Below are positions 63,487 through 64,000 of a DNA stretch of 64,000 bases, one piece after another. The notes below the pieces were generated by a model. It worked only from the letters and a program-made list of their open reading frames with translations, made no database searches and was not told the origin of the DNA. Position numbers and translations under genes: made by a program. This DNA comes from Psychrosphaera haliotis (lineage in GTDB: Bacteria; Pseudomonadota; Gammaproteobacteria; Enterobacterales; Alteromonadaceae). The stretch spans positions 744,001 through 808,000 of the forward strand of contig NZ_BAAAFQ010000004.1 of assembly GCF_039523615.1 (NCBI RefSeq), written 5' to 3'. Each line of letters opens with the position of its first letter. Position 1 is the first letter of the stretch.

Positions 63487-63592
63487 TCTAGTATTTTTAA
63501 TTCCTGTAATAAATTTGTTCAAAGTTCTGTAATTTTTGATTAAATTATCGTAGCTTGTTTTTTGGACATAACAATTACAATAAGGTTTTAAA

Positions 63593-64000
63593 ATGGACAA
63601 CGCATCAACTTCGGTAATGCAGCGAATTTTAAATAAAGTAGAGATCTGGGGTAATAAATTACCAGATCCCGCTGCATTATTTATCTCTTTACTGGCAATA
63701 GTTTGGGTTTTATCTTGGGCGCTTTCGGGAATCGATTTTAACGTAATAGACCCTCGCTCTGGCCAAGATCTGGTTATCAATAATCAGCTTGCTGGGGATG
63801 CAATGACCCAGTTTTTCTCTTCTATCGTGACCAACTTTTCACACTTCCATCCCGTTGGCGTTGTATTAGTAGCAATGCTAGGTATAGGCGTTGCTGAATA
63901 CTCTGGATTTATCAATGCTGGCTTAAGAGCTTTATTGTCAGTCACAGCTAAATGGCTTTTAACGCCAATGATTATTCTTATTGGTATAGTTAGTCACTCC
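63593..64000 (+). CDS. AbgT-family transporter (N-terminal part only)
   Basis: The frame opens with ATG at 63593 (AAGG nearby) and runs off the right edge after 136 residues. It begins with ILNKVEIWGNKLPDPAALF, then a hydrophobic segment, and later HFHPVGVVLVAMLGIGVAEY. These match the start of AbgT p-aminobenzoyl-glutamate/sulfonamide transporters. The remainder of the usual ~510 residues is outside the window. Confidence 0.88.
   Translation, partial: MDNASTSVMQRILNKVEIWGNKLPDPAALFISLLAIVWVLSWALSGIDFNVIDPRSGQDLVINNQLAGDAMTQFFSSIVTNFSHFHPVGVVLVAMLGIGVAEYSGFINAGLRALLSVTAKWLLTPMIILIGIVSHS

Overview
The window is about 40% GC chromosomal DNA from a marine gammaproteobacterium, most likely of the order Alteromonadales (Colwelliaceae or Pseudoalteromonadaceae-like). 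The reasons are the mix of TrmL, YicC, RNase PH, PyrE, an E. coli-type dimeric cytidine deaminase and YqhD, the acs/crbR/crbS/actP acetate cluster, PEP-CTERM proteins with 'EPN/EPS' anchors, and a DcaP-like porin. Genus cannot be fixed from the sequence alone. No rRNA, tRNA, CRISPR array, transposase or integrase was seen.

Layout. 1-3.0 kb: two cyclic-di-GMP GGDEF proteins (one running off the left edge). 3.1-16.1 kb: a mostly housekeeping block (trmL, yaiI, yiiD-like, dtd, pip, pyrE, rph, deaD, yicC) with small hydrolases and oxygenases. 16.1-20.9 kb: an accessory insert between yicC and a CocE-type hydrolase, carrying a hipBA toxin-antitoxin pair with four palindromic operators, a truncated RhuM-family remnant, and a 745-residue divergent FtsZ/tubulin-like GTPase candidate. 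20.9-35.5 kb: mixed metabolism and envelope genes (CocE hydrolase, 2OG oxygenase, htpX, universal stress protein, yqhD, a PEP-CTERM protein, an LRAT-fold protein beside an FMN glutamate-synthase-like enzyme, a MarR/siderophore-interacting-protein divergent pair, a PQQ-propeller lipoprotein). 35.5-37.3 kb: an unusual methyltransferase-HNH nuclease fusion. 37.3-44.4 kb: cdd, an M28 peptidase, a YceI protein, an 11-copy hexanucleotide repeat in front of an unrecognised secreted protein, and a porin. 44.5-55.6 kb: a coherent acetate-use module: acs, response regulator crbR, transporter-sensor kinase crbS, a DnaQ-like exonuclease, a CBS/nucleotidyltransferase protein, and DUF4212 plus an ActP-type symporter. 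55.7-64 kb: a GNAT-nitrilase fusion, two paralogous nidogen-like PEP-CTERM proteins flanking an M49-like metallopeptidase, an IalB-like protein and the start of an AbgT transporter.

How genes work together. CrbS probably senses an imported substrate or flux through its SLC5 domain and signals to CrbR, which in other gammaproteobacteria turns on acs. A 10-bp element is shared between the acs upstream region and the DUF4212-actP upstream region. The most novel candidate is the tubulin-like gene at 18356-20593. The next are the methyltransferase-HNH fusion, the LRAT-fold/FMN pair, the HipB operator array and a probable AUU start codon at 15096.
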